64,000 bases of DNA from Nocardioides jensenii JCM 1364 = NBRC 14755 (lineage in GTDB: Bacteria; Actinomycetota; Actinomycetes; Propionibacteriales; Nocardioidaceae): positions 62,001 through 126,000 of the forward strand of contig NZ_BCRJ01000008.1 of the NCBI RefSeq assembly GCF_001552535.1, given 5' to 3'. The notes under the pieces were generated by a model. That model made no database searches, had not been told where the DNA came from, and was given only the letters and a program-made list of their open reading frames with translations. Position numbers and translations under genes: made by a program. Shown one piece after another: positions 33,578 through 42,278 of this stretch (position 1 is its first letter; each line of letters starts with the position of its first letter).

Positions 33578-34249
33578 ATGACCGTTCAGAACGACCTCTC
33601 CCCCGACGACGTGGCCGCCTACGAGGCGGAGCTCGCCAAACGAACGCCCTCGCTCTACGCGCGCTACATCGGCGCGATGCTCTACTTCATGGGCGCCGCC
33701 CTCATCGCCGGCGCCGTCGTCCACTACCCGATCGACCCGCCGCAGTACACGGTGATCTGCATCGTCGGGGCGCTGGTGTTCCTGCTCGGCACGATCGTCA
33801 ACGAGTTCTTCCTTGCCACGGAACGCCCGAACGCCCGACAGGTCCTCGGCCTGGTGGCGTTCTCGTTGTTGCTCTCGTTCGGTGTCGGCATGGTCGGCGG
33901 CGGCATCCAGCACTTCACCCAGTTCCCTGAGCGCTCCGCGGCGATGACGCCGATCGGCCTGGTGATGTCGTTCGCCGCGTTCATCGCCAAGGACAACGAC
34001 GGCCGCTGGCGTCACGCGTTCAGCCTTTTCGGTGCCGGTGTCATCGTAGTCGCGGGACTGACCTGGCTCGGCATGTCCGCGCTGGGCAACACCATCGACT
34101 CCGAGGGTCACACCCATGGCGGGGACTCGACCACCAACACGCCTGAGGCGCCGGCCGAGGCACCCGCGGACAGAGGCCACACGGGGCACGAGCCGTCGGA
34201 GGCGCCGGCCGAGCCCGCTGACGACGGTCACACGTCGCACAGCCACTGA
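33578..34249 (+). CDS. Integral membrane protein with His-rich tail
   Basis: The 223-residue product has an acidic N-terminus, then about six membrane helices (GAMLYFMGAALIAGAVVHY; VICIVGALVFLLGTIVNEFFLA; VLGLVAFSLLLSFGVGMVGGGI) and a Pro/Ala/Glu tail with HTHGG, HTGHE and HTSHSH. The family is not recognised. Its place behind the DUF6153, DUF4396 and His-rich genes suggests metal handling. Confidence 0.75.
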   Translation: MTVQNDLSPDDVAAYEAELAKRTPSLYARYIGAMLYFMGAALIAGAVVHYPIDPPQYTVICIVGALVFLLGTIVNEFFLATERPNARQVLGLVAFSLLLSFGVGMVGGGIQHFTQFPERSAAMTPIGLVMSFAAFIAKDNDGRWRHAFSLFGAGVIVVAGLTWLGMSALGNTIDSEGHTHGGDSTTNTPEAPAEAPADRGHTGHEPSEAPAEPADDGHTSHSH

Positions 34250-34431
34250 CCCCGGGTCTGCGGCGGGCCGCGCGCCACGAGTGCGCGGTCCCTGCAGGTC
34301 AGCCACACGCCATGAATTGCTGCGGGCCCCGGCCATTCATGTGATGAGGTTTGACAGCAGCGCGCACGGCAACCTGCGGGGGCTGCAGATCGACGCCCGG
34401 CGCATCGTCGCCGCGATCGCCCCGACGGCTA

Positions 34432-35445
34432 CTACAGCCCGAGGTCCTTGCTCGAGGTTGTCGCGAGTGCCTCGAGGGGGCGGATGTAGCGGTGGACGAG
34501 GACGGAGAGGTCCTTGTGCCGAGTCTGGGCAGCGATCCGGTCCAATGGGACCCCGGCGAGCGCGGCGGCGGTGGCGTGTCCGGCGCGCATCGAGTGGGCG
34601 GTGATCCGGGTGCCGTCGAGCCCGGCGGCTTCGGCCCTGGCGCGGAGCATCCGCGCCGGAACATGTCCGCTGAGCGCCTGGAGACTGACGGTGCTCCCCC
34701 AGATGCGCGTGAAGACCGGTCCGGGGGCCGCGCCGCGGATCTCGCGCCAGACGTTGAGGGCGGCAACGGGGTCGGTGATGGCGTGCTGTCCGTGGGCGAC
34801 GCCGACGACCTCGCCGTGGCCCTCGGGGTCCGTCTTGGACCGTCGAATGTGGAGCATCAGACCTGCAGGCTTGTCCTCGATGTCGGCCAAGGTGAGGGCG
34901 ACGAGTTCGGACCGACGCATGGCCGAGGCGTAGCCGAGCAGGATGATGGCGGCGTCGCGGGTGCCGATCAGCGTGGTGCGGTCGATGCCGTCGACGATCT
35001 GGCGGATCTCCTCCACCGACAGGGGTCGGGCCAGCCGTCTCGGGGCCGAGCCGTAGGTGCGGCGCAGGCCGCGGCGCACCCGGCCGACGGCGAGGCTGTC
35101 GGCCGGGTTCTGCAGGTCACACGCGAGGTGGACGTGGCGGATCACCGTGCAGATGAGGTCGAGGGTGCCCATCGCCCGGCCGGCCGCGGCCTGCTCGGTC
35201 AGGTACGCGCAGACCGCAAGCGGGTCACTGGGGAGGACCGCGACTCCGCGGCTGGTGCACCACCGCTCCCAGCGGCTCCAGACGCCGGCATAGACGTGGC
35301 GGGTCGACTGGGTGCGGGCTGCCTCGATGGCGGCGGCGATCCGCTCGCCGTCGGTGTCGGTCAAGCCCCGCGGCATGATGCCGACCGGGTCGATCGGGTG
35401 GACAAGGACGGTTGCCGGCAGTGCGGCGCTCATCATCGTGGTCAT
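34432..35445 (-). CDS. Tyrosine recombinase (integrase), copy 2
   Basis: This 337-residue protein is close to copy 1 along its length. It has TRHVYAGVWSRWERWCTSRG in the N-terminal domain and the catalytic residues in YASAMRRSELVAL, SKTDPEGHGE, HSMRAGHATAAA and HRYIRPLEAL. ATG 35445 (MTTMMSAALPAT) parallels the MTHFMNATLPTS start of copy 1. It sits at the border between the metal block and the ADP-ribosylglycohydrolase / Dpd block and likely moved one of them. Confidence 0.9.
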   Translation of the reverse strand: MTTMMSAALPATVLVHPIDPVGIMPRGLTDTDGERIAAAIEAARTQSTRHVYAGVWSRWERWCTSRGVAVLPSDPLAVCAYLTEQAAAGRAMGTLDLICTVIRHVHLACDLQNPADSLAVGRVRRGLRRTYGSAPRRLARPLSVEEIRQIVDGIDRTTLIGTRDAAIILLGYASAMRRSELVALTLADIEDKPAGLMLHIRRSKTDPEGHGEVVGVAHGQHAITDPVAALNVWREIRGAAPGPVFTRIWGSTVSLQALSGHVPARMLRARAEAAGLDGTRITAHSMRAGHATAAALAGVPLDRIAAQTRHKDLSVLVHRYIRPLEALATTSSKDLGL

Positions 35446-35502
35446 CGCCCTGTCGTAGCGGCGACCGCGCCAGCTGCCAGCACCGGGCAGGCGACCAATC
35501 GG

Positions 35503-35545
35503 CGGGTTCGTCAGAAAAGACTGACGTTCTGATGACCTGTCGAAT
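35503..35545 (-). promoter_or_regulatory. Conserved element upstream of integrase copy 2
   Basis: On the minus strand it contains GTCATCAGAACGTCAGTC followed by TTTTCTGACGAAC, matching the copy 1 element at 11003-11045 without gaps. It lies between the end of the ADP-ribosylglycohydrolase gene and the integrase start. Both a promoter and a recombination core are possible. Confidence 0.5.
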
Positions 35546-35555
35546 CTCCCGGCGG

Positions 35556-36698
35556 TCACCAGCCCGGGTAGCGCTCGGTCCACCTCGTGCTCGGCCCGTA
35601 CTCGCCGTGCAGCCGCTCGCTGGCGGTGAACTCGTAGATGAAGTCGTCGGCCAGCGTAAGGATCGTGTCGCGTCCTTCGACCTCGAATGCGAGTTCAGGA
35701 GGCAACGCCGTTTCCCCATGAAGGGCACCGAGGATGTTGCCGCAGATCGCGCCGGTGGAATCGCTGTCGCCGGAATGGGTCACCGCGAGCGACAGTGCGT
35801 CGAGCAGCTGACCGGGCTCCTGGTAGACGAGCGAGGCGTAGATCGCCATCGCAAGCGCCTCCTCCGCTACCCAGCCGCCGCCTAGCGACTCGATGTGCTC
35901 CGGCCCCGGACCCCTGCGCGCGACCTCAGTAGCTTGCTTGATCGCCTGGTAGACCTCGGCAGAGCCATGGCGGGCGCGGAGCTGGCTCTCCACCTCGTCG
36001 ATCGCCCGTGGCAGGTTGTAACCACGCATGATCGCGCCGATGAGAACGGCCAGCGCCCCCGACGCCATCTGACCGGTCGAGTGGCCATGCGTGTACCCGG
36101 CAGCCTGCGCTGCTGAGTCGAATTGCCAATCCGATGGCCAGACCCAGTGCGGGACGAGCCCAAATGGAGCACTGCGCATGACGCCGCCGCATCCTTTAGA
36201 CATGTTGGTCGCTTCCGCGCCGAACTGCTCAAGCTTGCGTCGGCCGCCTCGCGGCACTTCGAGTGCCGAGAGGCACGTGTTGCCTGGCGCTCTGCGGGAG
36301 TACAGCCATCGTTCGTTGATGAGCCAGCCGTCTCGTTCGCCGTCCGGGCCGCTCTGAAGCTGGGTGTCGAGCCATCGGTCATAGGCGTGGTGGAGTACCC
36401 CAGCAGTGAAGCCGAGGCCGCGGTCCTGCCGGACCGAAGCACGGATCATGCCCTCGACGGTGAAGAGCGTCATCTGGGTGTCGTCGGTGATACGGCCGTA
36501 CGCGCGGGCGCCCGAGACGTTTTCGGGCAGGTACTCCTTGACGCCATCTCGTCCGCACTCGCGCTGGATCCGCTCCAGGTTCCAGAACTCCACCGGTCCA
36601 CCGAGCGCGTCGCCGACCGCGCCGCCCAGAAGGCAGCCGCGGACGCGAGAGCGATAGCTCTCAAGTTCCTGTCGTTCGGGCACCCGACCAGTGGTCAT
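35556..36698 (-). CDS. ADP-ribosylglycohydrolase family protein
   Basis: This 380-residue protein is an ARH/DraG-type hydrolase that removes ADP-ribose from proteins or nucleic acids. It has RVRGCLLGGAVGDALGGPVEF at the start, the metal-binding YGRITDDTQMTLFT, and near the C-terminus THSGDSDSTGAICGNILGA, all with the Asp residues that bind the two Mg ions. Its ATG overlaps the stop of the upstream Cys-rich gene (ATGA). An ADP-ribosyltransferase partner was not found in the window. Confidence 0.92.
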   Translation of the reverse strand: MTTGRVPERQELESYRSRVRGCLLGGAVGDALGGPVEFWNLERIQRECGRDGVKEYLPENVSGARAYGRITDDTQMTLFTVEGMIRASVRQDRGLGFTAGVLHHAYDRWLDTQLQSGPDGERDGWLINERWLYSRRAPGNTCLSALEVPRGGRRKLEQFGAEATNMSKGCGGVMRSAPFGLVPHWVWPSDWQFDSAAQAAGYTHGHSTGQMASGALAVLIGAIMRGYNLPRAIDEVESQLRARHGSAEVYQAIKQATEVARRGPGPEHIESLGGGWVAEEALAMAIYASLVYQEPGQLLDALSLAVTHSGDSDSTGAICGNILGALHGETALPPELAFEVEGRDTILTLADDFIYEFTASERLHGEYGPSTRWTERYPGW

Positions 36699-37282
36699 GC
36701 GGCACCGCTCGTGGAGAGCTCCGGCCGCACGTACCAGAACTGGGACGGATTGCCACCAGGCGACACAGTGGTGACTCGATGATTCCGCCCGTTCATGTCG
36801 TGAAGCGCCTCATAGATGGAGATGTAGAGGACGTCTCCGATGCGCTCGACAACCTGCCAAAGCCTCAGACCCTTCTCTCCTACCGCCCACCCACCGCTGT
36901 CGATCAGTCGCTCAACCTCAGCTATGGCATCTGGGAGTGAGAGCCGCCGCACCTCGGGGTAGCTGGCGGGAGGCATCATCGGGCCGTCGTGCGCCGGGTG
37001 ACTGATTAGCAGCCACTCCCTCTGAAGGTCATTACTGACCCGGTTCCAGACCGGGCGGGGCGCGTCTTCCTCGCCGAAGTGCTCGACGATTCGGTTCAGC
37101 CATCCAGTCCAGTTCTCGCGGACACCCGCCTCGTGCGAGGACAGCACGAACTCCCGCACAGCGGCGTCTAGACCCTTGGGAGCACCACGCTCGAATGTCT
37201 TGTGCTGGACGTACGCGACCTGACCGTGCTGCCCGCAGTAGCAAGGGTCAGCGTCACAGAGGTGGCAATAGGTTTCACTCAT
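36695..37282 (-). CDS. Hypothetical protein with N-terminal Cys motif
   Basis: This 195-residue protein starts MSETYCHLCDADPCYCGQHG, with four Cys and one His that could bind zinc. The rest is alpha/beta with no motif I know (a segment LSLPDAIAEVERLIDSGGW). It is co-translated with the ADP-ribosylglycohydrolase. By context it might be an ADP-ribosyltransferase toxin, its substrate or a regulator; I cannot tell. It starts about 105 bases after the OLD nuclease gene. Confidence 0.7.
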   Translation of the reverse strand: MSETYCHLCDADPCYCGQHGQVAYVQHKTFERGAPKGLDAAVREFVLSSHEAGVRENWTGWLNRIVEHFGEEDAPRPVWNRVSNDLQREWLLISHPAHDGPMMPPASYPEVRRLSLPDAIAEVERLIDSGGWAVGEKGLRLWQVVERIGDVLYISIYEALHDMNGRNHRVTTVSPGGNPSQFWYVRPELSTSGAA

Positions 37283-37386
37283 ATCGGGCTTACCGTAACC
37301 GCAGGCGCCGACAGAACTTGCTCAGAGCCGAGCGCTACCTAGGTCCGGGATCCCAAGCGCCCACGACTGTCGGACCTTGCCGACGA

Positions 37387-39681
37387 CTACGCGTCCTGAA
37401 CCGCGTGCGTGGGGGCGTAACTCAAGCTCATTAGCGCGTCGCGCAGCGTGTCCGGGCTGTCAACGAGCGACCGAGGCTCGTCCGCCAACTTGAAGTCGCG
37501 CTGGATCGCACGAATCTTGTCCAGAACACCGTCGGCAAGTGGATCCGCCGGGAGTTGCGACACCAACGCCTCAAGCAAACCGGTGACGGCGTTCTTCCGA
37601 ACATCCCCTGGGTGGTCGTCGATGAAGGCCTTGCGCAGCCGCTTGATGATGGTGGATACCTTCACGCCGGCCTGAAGGCGGTCAGCTTCACGCTGCTTGA
37701 GGTTGATGAGTTCGATCAGCGGAGCAAACGAGTCGTAGTAGGCGCGCACTACAACCTGAGTTGGCTTGCTCTCTGAAGCCAGGTCTGCAACTGCTCGCGC
37801 GAAGGCGACCTTTGGGATCTCAAGCTCGCGGTCGAGCCCCGCTGCAACGCTCGCAGCCTCGGCGCCGGCTTCAAGGAGCTTAAACAACTTGCTGCCCGCC
37901 TTCGGCTTGACGGACTTCCACGACGCCTTGAACCGCGCGGAATCGTCAGACGTGAGAACCTGCTCAGCGACCCGCAGAACCGCGGCGTTCGCGAGCTCTG
38001 CTGGGACCAGGTCCTCGAGTTCGATTGCAGGCCGAGTTGAGCCGTCTGGCAAGTCGGCGACATTGAACACCAGCCCGTGCGGAATGAGCCCCTTGGTCGC
38101 CTTGATCCGATCGGCCGCGTCGCGGCCGTCGTCGTCGTTATCGACGAGCACCATGACTGCCGGCTTATCCTCATCTCGACCACGGGCCAAGTAGGCCATG
38201 TAGGGAACGTTGGATGCGCCGCCGCAGGCGACAAGGGTCAGACTGTTGAGGTCGAGAGCGTGACCGACCGGGTCGACCTTACGGGCAACATTGCTCGCGC
38301 CCGCGAGCAGAATGGGATCGGCCTGGCCTTCAAGGAGCAGGTTGCATGTCCCTATGAACGTGCTCTCACCTACGAAACCACCGAGCGCGGTCCGCAGGGG
38401 CTCGAAGTGATTTCGTCCCGCGTTCTGTACAACCCGCGTGCCCTCCTCCCCGTCGCCCTTCTCAAGGACTCGGACGCGCTCAGCGTGGTTCTTGTCAATA
38501 AGGAACGGCGAATGGGTTACGTAGATGACCTGAACCGGGTCTCGGCCGTCCTCGGGGTGAGCAAACGCTTGGAAAATGCGCAGAAGGTCCTGTTGACCAG
38601 AGTTGGAGAGGAAGGCATCCGGCTCGTCCATGAGGAGGATCTCCTCATCCCGAGTCTCGCCATGCGAGAGGTACTGGACGAAGTAGCTAAGGAAGTACTT
38701 CAGCCCTTGGCTTCGCTCCCGAAAGGTGTAGTCAGTGCCGGTGCGGTCACGGATCGTGAAGACGAGATCGAAGTCGCGGAGCCGGAGTTGGAGAGAGAAC
38801 TCTGAATCCTGCGTCCACCACTTGCGGAAATTAAGAGAGTCGGCCAACTTGCGATTCATCTTGGCGACTAGAGCCTCGGCATACGCATCGGAAGACTGAA
38901 CAGCAGAACTCAGTTGCTCGAAGTCGTGTGCGGTGATCCCCGCAACGTCGACAAGCAGTCGCTTGGCGAGGTCCCACTGCGCCAACGTCGATTCGGATGG
39001 CACCTCGTCTTTGCCTGCGAAGGCCGGACGAGGCGTGGTGCCGTCGGTAGGCGCAACGAGCGCCTCCGGGTTCTCGACCACAAACCGCATTCGCTCTAGC
39101 CAGGAACGTCGGGTTCGTGAGACACGGTCTCCCTTCGCGGCCAGGTACGCGATCTCAACACTGTCAGGGAGTGGGACCTTGGCATCGATGTCGAACGCAC
39201 GGGGCAACCCGAGAGCCGATGCGTCGTCGACAACTACTTCCTCGTCTCCGATGTAAACGACAATCCGGTCGTGAAACCGAAAGAGGTGGAACGTCTCTGG
39301 CGCCTTCTCCTGCCAGTCCGCAAGGGCCCCAAGTTTCTCAAGGTCGTCAGGCGTCAGATCCGTGAATTCGCCACCGAACTCGGGCAGTCGCGGTCCATCG
39401 TCCTCCGCGAACCACGTCGAGTACCTGCAGAAGTCCTCTTCCACGTATCCAGTGCCGTTGAGCAGACACTTGATTGCCGTCAGAAACTGGCTCTTGCCCG
39501 CTTCGTTGGCTCCGACGATCGTCGTGACGTCAGACTCGAGGTTCAGTCTGACGAACGGATAGAACTGGTCGTTGGGACCTACGACGTCCCAACGATCCGT
39601 CGCCGAGCCCGACCGGTACTTCCGCAAGTAGTCGATGTTCAGCGATCGGAAGAATCGCACGTAGACCGTCTTGAGTCTCAT
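37387..39681 (-). CDS. OLD-family ATP-dependent endonuclease (ATPase plus TOPRIM)
   Basis: This 764-residue protein joins an SMC/ABC-type ATPase and a TOPRIM nuclease domain. Walker A is GANEAGKS at about residues 57-64; the Walker B segment is ILLMDEPDAFLSNSGQQDLL with IYVTHSPFLID after it. TOPRIM motifs are LLLEGQADPILLAGASNV and VLVDNDDDGRDAADRI. The ATG overlaps the stop of folE2 (ATGA), so it is the fifth gene of the preQ0 operon. OLD proteins act in phage defence (P2 Old, Gabija GajA); no GajB-like helicase gene follows. A role inside the Dpd system is an inference from gene order. Confidence 0.92.
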   Translation of the reverse strand: MRLKTVYVRFFRSLNIDYLRKYRSGSATDRWDVVGPNDQFYPFVRLNLESDVTTIVGANEAGKSQFLTAIKCLLNGTGYVEEDFCRYSTWFAEDDGPRLPEFGGEFTDLTPDDLEKLGALADWQEKAPETFHLFRFHDRIVVYIGDEEVVVDDASALGLPRAFDIDAKVPLPDSVEIAYLAAKGDRVSRTRRSWLERMRFVVENPEALVAPTDGTTPRPAFAGKDEVPSESTLAQWDLAKRLLVDVAGITAHDFEQLSSAVQSSDAYAEALVAKMNRKLADSLNFRKWWTQDSEFSLQLRLRDFDLVFTIRDRTGTDYTFRERSQGLKYFLSYFVQYLSHGETRDEEILLMDEPDAFLSNSGQQDLLRIFQAFAHPEDGRDPVQVIYVTHSPFLIDKNHAERVRVLEKGDGEEGTRVVQNAGRNHFEPLRTALGGFVGESTFIGTCNLLLEGQADPILLAGASNVARKVDPVGHALDLNSLTLVACGGASNVPYMAYLARGRDEDKPAVMVLVDNDDDGRDAADRIKATKGLIPHGLVFNVADLPDGSTRPAIELEDLVPAELANAAVLRVAEQVLTSDDSARFKASWKSVKPKAGSKLFKLLEAGAEAASVAAGLDRELEIPKVAFARAVADLASESKPTQVVVRAYYDSFAPLIELINLKQREADRLQAGVKVSTIIKRLRKAFIDDHPGDVRKNAVTGLLEALVSQLPADPLADGVLDKIRAIQRDFKLADEPRSLVDSPDTLRDALMSLSYAPTHAVQDA

Positions 39682-40475
39682 GACACGACCCGTTCCTGCG
39701 GGGCCCAGTGGACACTCGCCACCGCATCATGGCTGTGGATGCTCTCGAAGTTCCTCACCGAAATCTCGTGTGCGACGCGACGCTCCCGGCATGCACGCGA
39801 GAGGTCCCGTGCCATGTCTTCCACGAAGGCCGGGTGGTCGTGCGCAGTCATGGTGACGACCCGCTCGTCGGGCCTCTTGATGATCGGAAACACCGGACTC
39901 GACCCGACGGAGCGAATCAAGGCGAAAGCGGACGCGACGTCTAGCGGGTAGATGTCTTCGTCGCGCCCGAAGGTGGTGAGACGCACTCGGCTCCGTTGGT
40001 TGTGGGCACCGTAGTCGCTGATCGCCTTGCTGCAAGGACAGAGGCTCGTGATGTCTGTACCAACCGTTACCGCGAGCTCCGGACCATCGGAGGTCAACTG
40101 CGCCGCGAACTCAACGTCACAGACTTGCCAGGCTTGCTTGCCCGACGCCGGTGCCTGGACGAGGAACGCCATCGGCAAACCAACACGAACCCTGACCATG
40201 TCCACGTCGAGACGGTCCGCCGCGACCTTCAGCGCCTGAGGAAGCCGGTCGGGCTCCAGATCCTGAAGCTCGTCGTGAATGACCTCCACCATGCGGCTCA
40301 TGTGGGTCCCGCGGCGCTCGGCCGGGAGGGTGACGGTGACGTCGAAAGTCGCGATTCCCGCATGCTGACTTGAGCCATCGTCGAATCGGATCGGGTACTG
40401 CACGCCTGCAATGCCGACTCGATCAAGTTCGATCCCGCGATTGTCGAACTCGTCCTGGATGTCCGGCAGCGCCAT
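39678..40475 (-). CDS. folE2: GTP cyclohydrolase I type IB
   Basis: This 265-residue enzyme (COG1469) makes dihydroneopterin triphosphate from GTP, the first step of preQ0 synthesis. It has DITSLCPCSKAISDYGAHNQ, holding the metal-binding Cys, and a tunnelling-fold core. ATG 40475 was chosen because GGGGAG precedes it and queD ends four bases upstream; an in-frame ATG at 40520 would overlap queD. It feeds QueD in the same operon. Confidence 0.95.
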   Translation of the reverse strand: MALPDIQDEFDNRGIELDRVGIAGVQYPIRFDDGSSQHAGIATFDVTVTLPAERRGTHMSRMVEVIHDELQDLEPDRLPQALKVAADRLDVDMVRVRVGLPMAFLVQAPASGKQAWQVCDVEFAAQLTSDGPELAVTVGTDITSLCPCSKAISDYGAHNQRSRVRLTTFGRDEDIYPLDVASAFALIRSVGSSPVFPIIKRPDERVVTMTAHDHPAFVEDMARDLSRACRERRVAHEISVRNFESIHSHDAVASVHWAPQERVVS

Positions 40476-40479
40476 CTGA

Positions 40480-40848
40480 TTACTCCCCGCGGTAGATGCA
40501 GCCGGAGGTGCAGGTTTCACGCACCCGAACCTCGGTCATGTTCGGAAGCACGTCGATCAGTCGATCCCAGATCCACTTGGCCAGCACTTCGCTGGTCGGA
40601 TTTTCCAATCCCGGAATCTCGTTCAGGTAGTGGTGATCGAGCTGTTCCTCAAGGGGCTTGAACGCCGCCTTGATGTCGCCGAAGTCCTGCACCCACCCGG
40701 TGTCCTCGCCTACCGGGCCCGCTACATGAATGACAGCCAGGTAGGAGTGACCGTGCAGACGCGAGCACTTGTGGCCTTCAGGCACGTTCGGCAGCCTGTG
40801 AGCCGACTCGAAAGTGAACTCCCTGTAGATCTCAGAGGTGTAGGTCAC
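40480..40848 (-). CDS. queD: 6-carboxy-5,6,7,8-tetrahydropterin synthase
   Basis: This 122-residue enzyme is the second step to preQ0. It has [26 protein letters not shown], with the His residues that bind zinc and the catalytic Cys, and the Glu near the C-terminus ([12 protein letters not shown]). GTG 40848 is preferred because it overlaps the queE stop (GTGA), has TAGGA before it and gives the usual length; an ATG at 40890 would add 14 residues. Confidence 0.94.
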   Translation of the reverse strand: MTYTSEIYREFTFESAHRLPNVPEGHKCSRLHGHSYLAVIHVAGPVGEDTGWVQDFGDIKAAFKPLEEQLDHHYLNEIPGLENPTSEVLAKWIWDRLIDVLPNMTEVRVRETCTSGCIYRGE

Positions 40849-41480
40849 GGTATTCCTAGGTGCTTGTGCGTCTGCAAACTCAGTTGCCATCGCGGGTGGT
40901 CAAGACAGAACTTCACGGCCAACTCGGTGTTCGCGGCCACGTCTGGACCGTCCATCGGCTGTACTCGGAAGCTCTCGAAGTCCAGGTGCTCAAACGCGGT
41001 CGGGTCGACACCGCCCTGCGGGACAACGAACTTGAGTTCGTGGCCCTTCTCGACGATGAGGTCCGATCCGATCTTCGGGCTGACGCAGAGCCAGTCGATC
41101 CCGGGCGGCGGAGCGACCGTTCCGTTCGTTTCAACCGCAACGTAGAACCCGCGAGAGTGGAATGCCTCCACGGCCTCGACGTCCAACTGCAGAAGGGGCT
41201 CGCCTCCGGTACAGACGACCATCGGTTGTCCGCCGCCGTTCACCGGCCACTTCGCCGCCACGGCCTCCGCGAGCGCTTGCGCATCGGCGAACTTGCCGCC
41301 ACCCTCGCCGTCGGTGCCGACGAAGTCGGTGTCACAAAACTTGCAGATCGCTCGTTCGCGATCGGCTTCCCGGCCGGTCCACAGGTTGCAGGAACTGAAG
41401 CGGCAGAACACCGCCGGTCGGCCGGCGTGTGTGCCCTCGCCTTGCAGCGTGTAGAAGATCTCCTTGACCTTGTACGTCAC
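40845..41480 (-). CDS. queE: 7-carboxy-7-deazaguanine synthase (radical SAM)
   Basis: This 211-residue radical SAM enzyme makes the 7-deazaguanine ring. [28 protein letters not shown] opens the domain; the cluster Cys are spread in the QueE pattern (C in SSCNLW, then CKFCDTDF). [11 protein letters not shown] and VETNGT are SAM- and substrate-binding motifs. It sits between queC and queD with 4-base overlaps on both sides. Confidence 0.95.
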   Translation of the reverse strand: MTYKVKEIFYTLQGEGTHAGRPAVFCRFSSCNLWTGREADRERAICKFCDTDFVGTDGEGGGKFADAQALAEAVAAKWPVNGGGQPMVVCTGGEPLLQLDVEAVEAFHSRGFYVAVETNGTVAPPPGIDWLCVSPKIGSDLIVEKGHELKFVVPQGGVDPTAFEHLDFESFRVQPMDGPDVAANTELAVKFCLDHPRWQLSLQTHKHLGIP

Positions 41481-42175
41481 GTGCCCGACTCCTGGTACGT
41501 CAGGGGGTCAGTCAGGCCCGCCTCCGCGAAACCCTTGAGGCGCAGGAGGCAGGAATCGCAGTGACCGCATGGGCGACCTTCCGCGTCGGGGTCGTAGCAG
41601 GACGAGGTCAGCGAGTAGTCCACGCCCAATCGCTGGCCAATCTCGACCGTCTGAGCCTTCGTAAGGTCGATGAGCGGCGTGTGGATCTTCAGCGACTTCC
41701 CCTCGACACCGGCCCGAGTGGCCAGGTTTGCCATCTGCTCGTAGGCAGCAATGAACTCGGGGCGACAGTCGGGGTATCCCGAGTAGTCGAGTGCGTTGAC
41801 GCCGATGAAGATGTCGGTCGATCCGACGACTTCGGCGTAGGCCAGGGCAAAGGAGAGGAAGACTGTGTTGCGAGCCGGTACATAGGTGATCGGGATCTCG
41901 TCTCCGGAGATCTCGTCAGCGGTTACATGCTTCGGAACGTCGACATCTGCCGTCAGCGCCGAGCCGCCGAACACTCGAAGGTCGATGTCACAGACCACGT
42001 GACGCGCGACGCCGGCGGCGGCAACGACGCGCTGCGCAGCGGCCAGCTCTACCTCATGGCGCTGCCCGTAGCGGAAGCTCAGTGCGTAGGGCTCGAAGCC
42101 CTGGTCCTTGGCGATGGCGAGCACCGTGGTGGAATCCAGACCGCCACTCAACAGGACGACGGCTTTCCTCTTCAT
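41477..42175 (-). CDS. queC: 7-cyano-7-deazaguanine synthase
   Basis: This 232-residue enzyme makes preQ0 from 7-carboxy-7-deazaguanine. The PP-loop is [21 protein letters not shown] and the zinc site is [25 protein letters not shown] lies before the ATG. It is the first gene of the five-gene preQ0 operon and is divergent from the dpd operon on the other strand. Confidence 0.96.
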   Translation of the reverse strand: MKRKAVVLLSGGLDSTTVLAIAKDQGFEPYALSFRYGQRHEVELAAAQRVVAAAGVARHVVCDIDLRVFGGSALTADVDVPKHVTADEISGDEIPITYVPARNTVFLSFALAYAEVVGSTDIFIGVNALDYSGYPDCRPEFIAAYEQMANLATRAGVEGKSLKIHTPLIDLTKAQTVEIGQRLGVDYSLTSSCYDPDAEGRPCGHCDSCLLRLKGFAEAGLTDPLTYQESGT

Positions 42176-42278
42176 GCGCTACACCTCTCCTATCCACACA
42201 CGCTCTGGGTTGCTGCCTGAACCAGAAACTACACGATAGAGTAGCCGCACAAGGCACGTAGTTTTGGAGTGAGAGGTC
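42176..42278. promoter_or_regulatory. Divergent promoter region between queC and the dpd operon
   Basis: This 103-base gap separates two divergent start codons and is more AT-rich than the flanking genes. TACACGATAGAGTAG near its middle offers -10-like boxes on both strands (TAGAGT on +, TACTCT on minus). No regulator gene is linked, so control may be constitutive. Confidence 0.5.

Noticed and set aside
37387..39681. Gabija system (GajA)
   Set aside because: The OLD-type protein resembles GajA, but no UvrD-like GajB gene follows; the neighbours are folE2 and an ADP-ribosylglycohydrolase pair.
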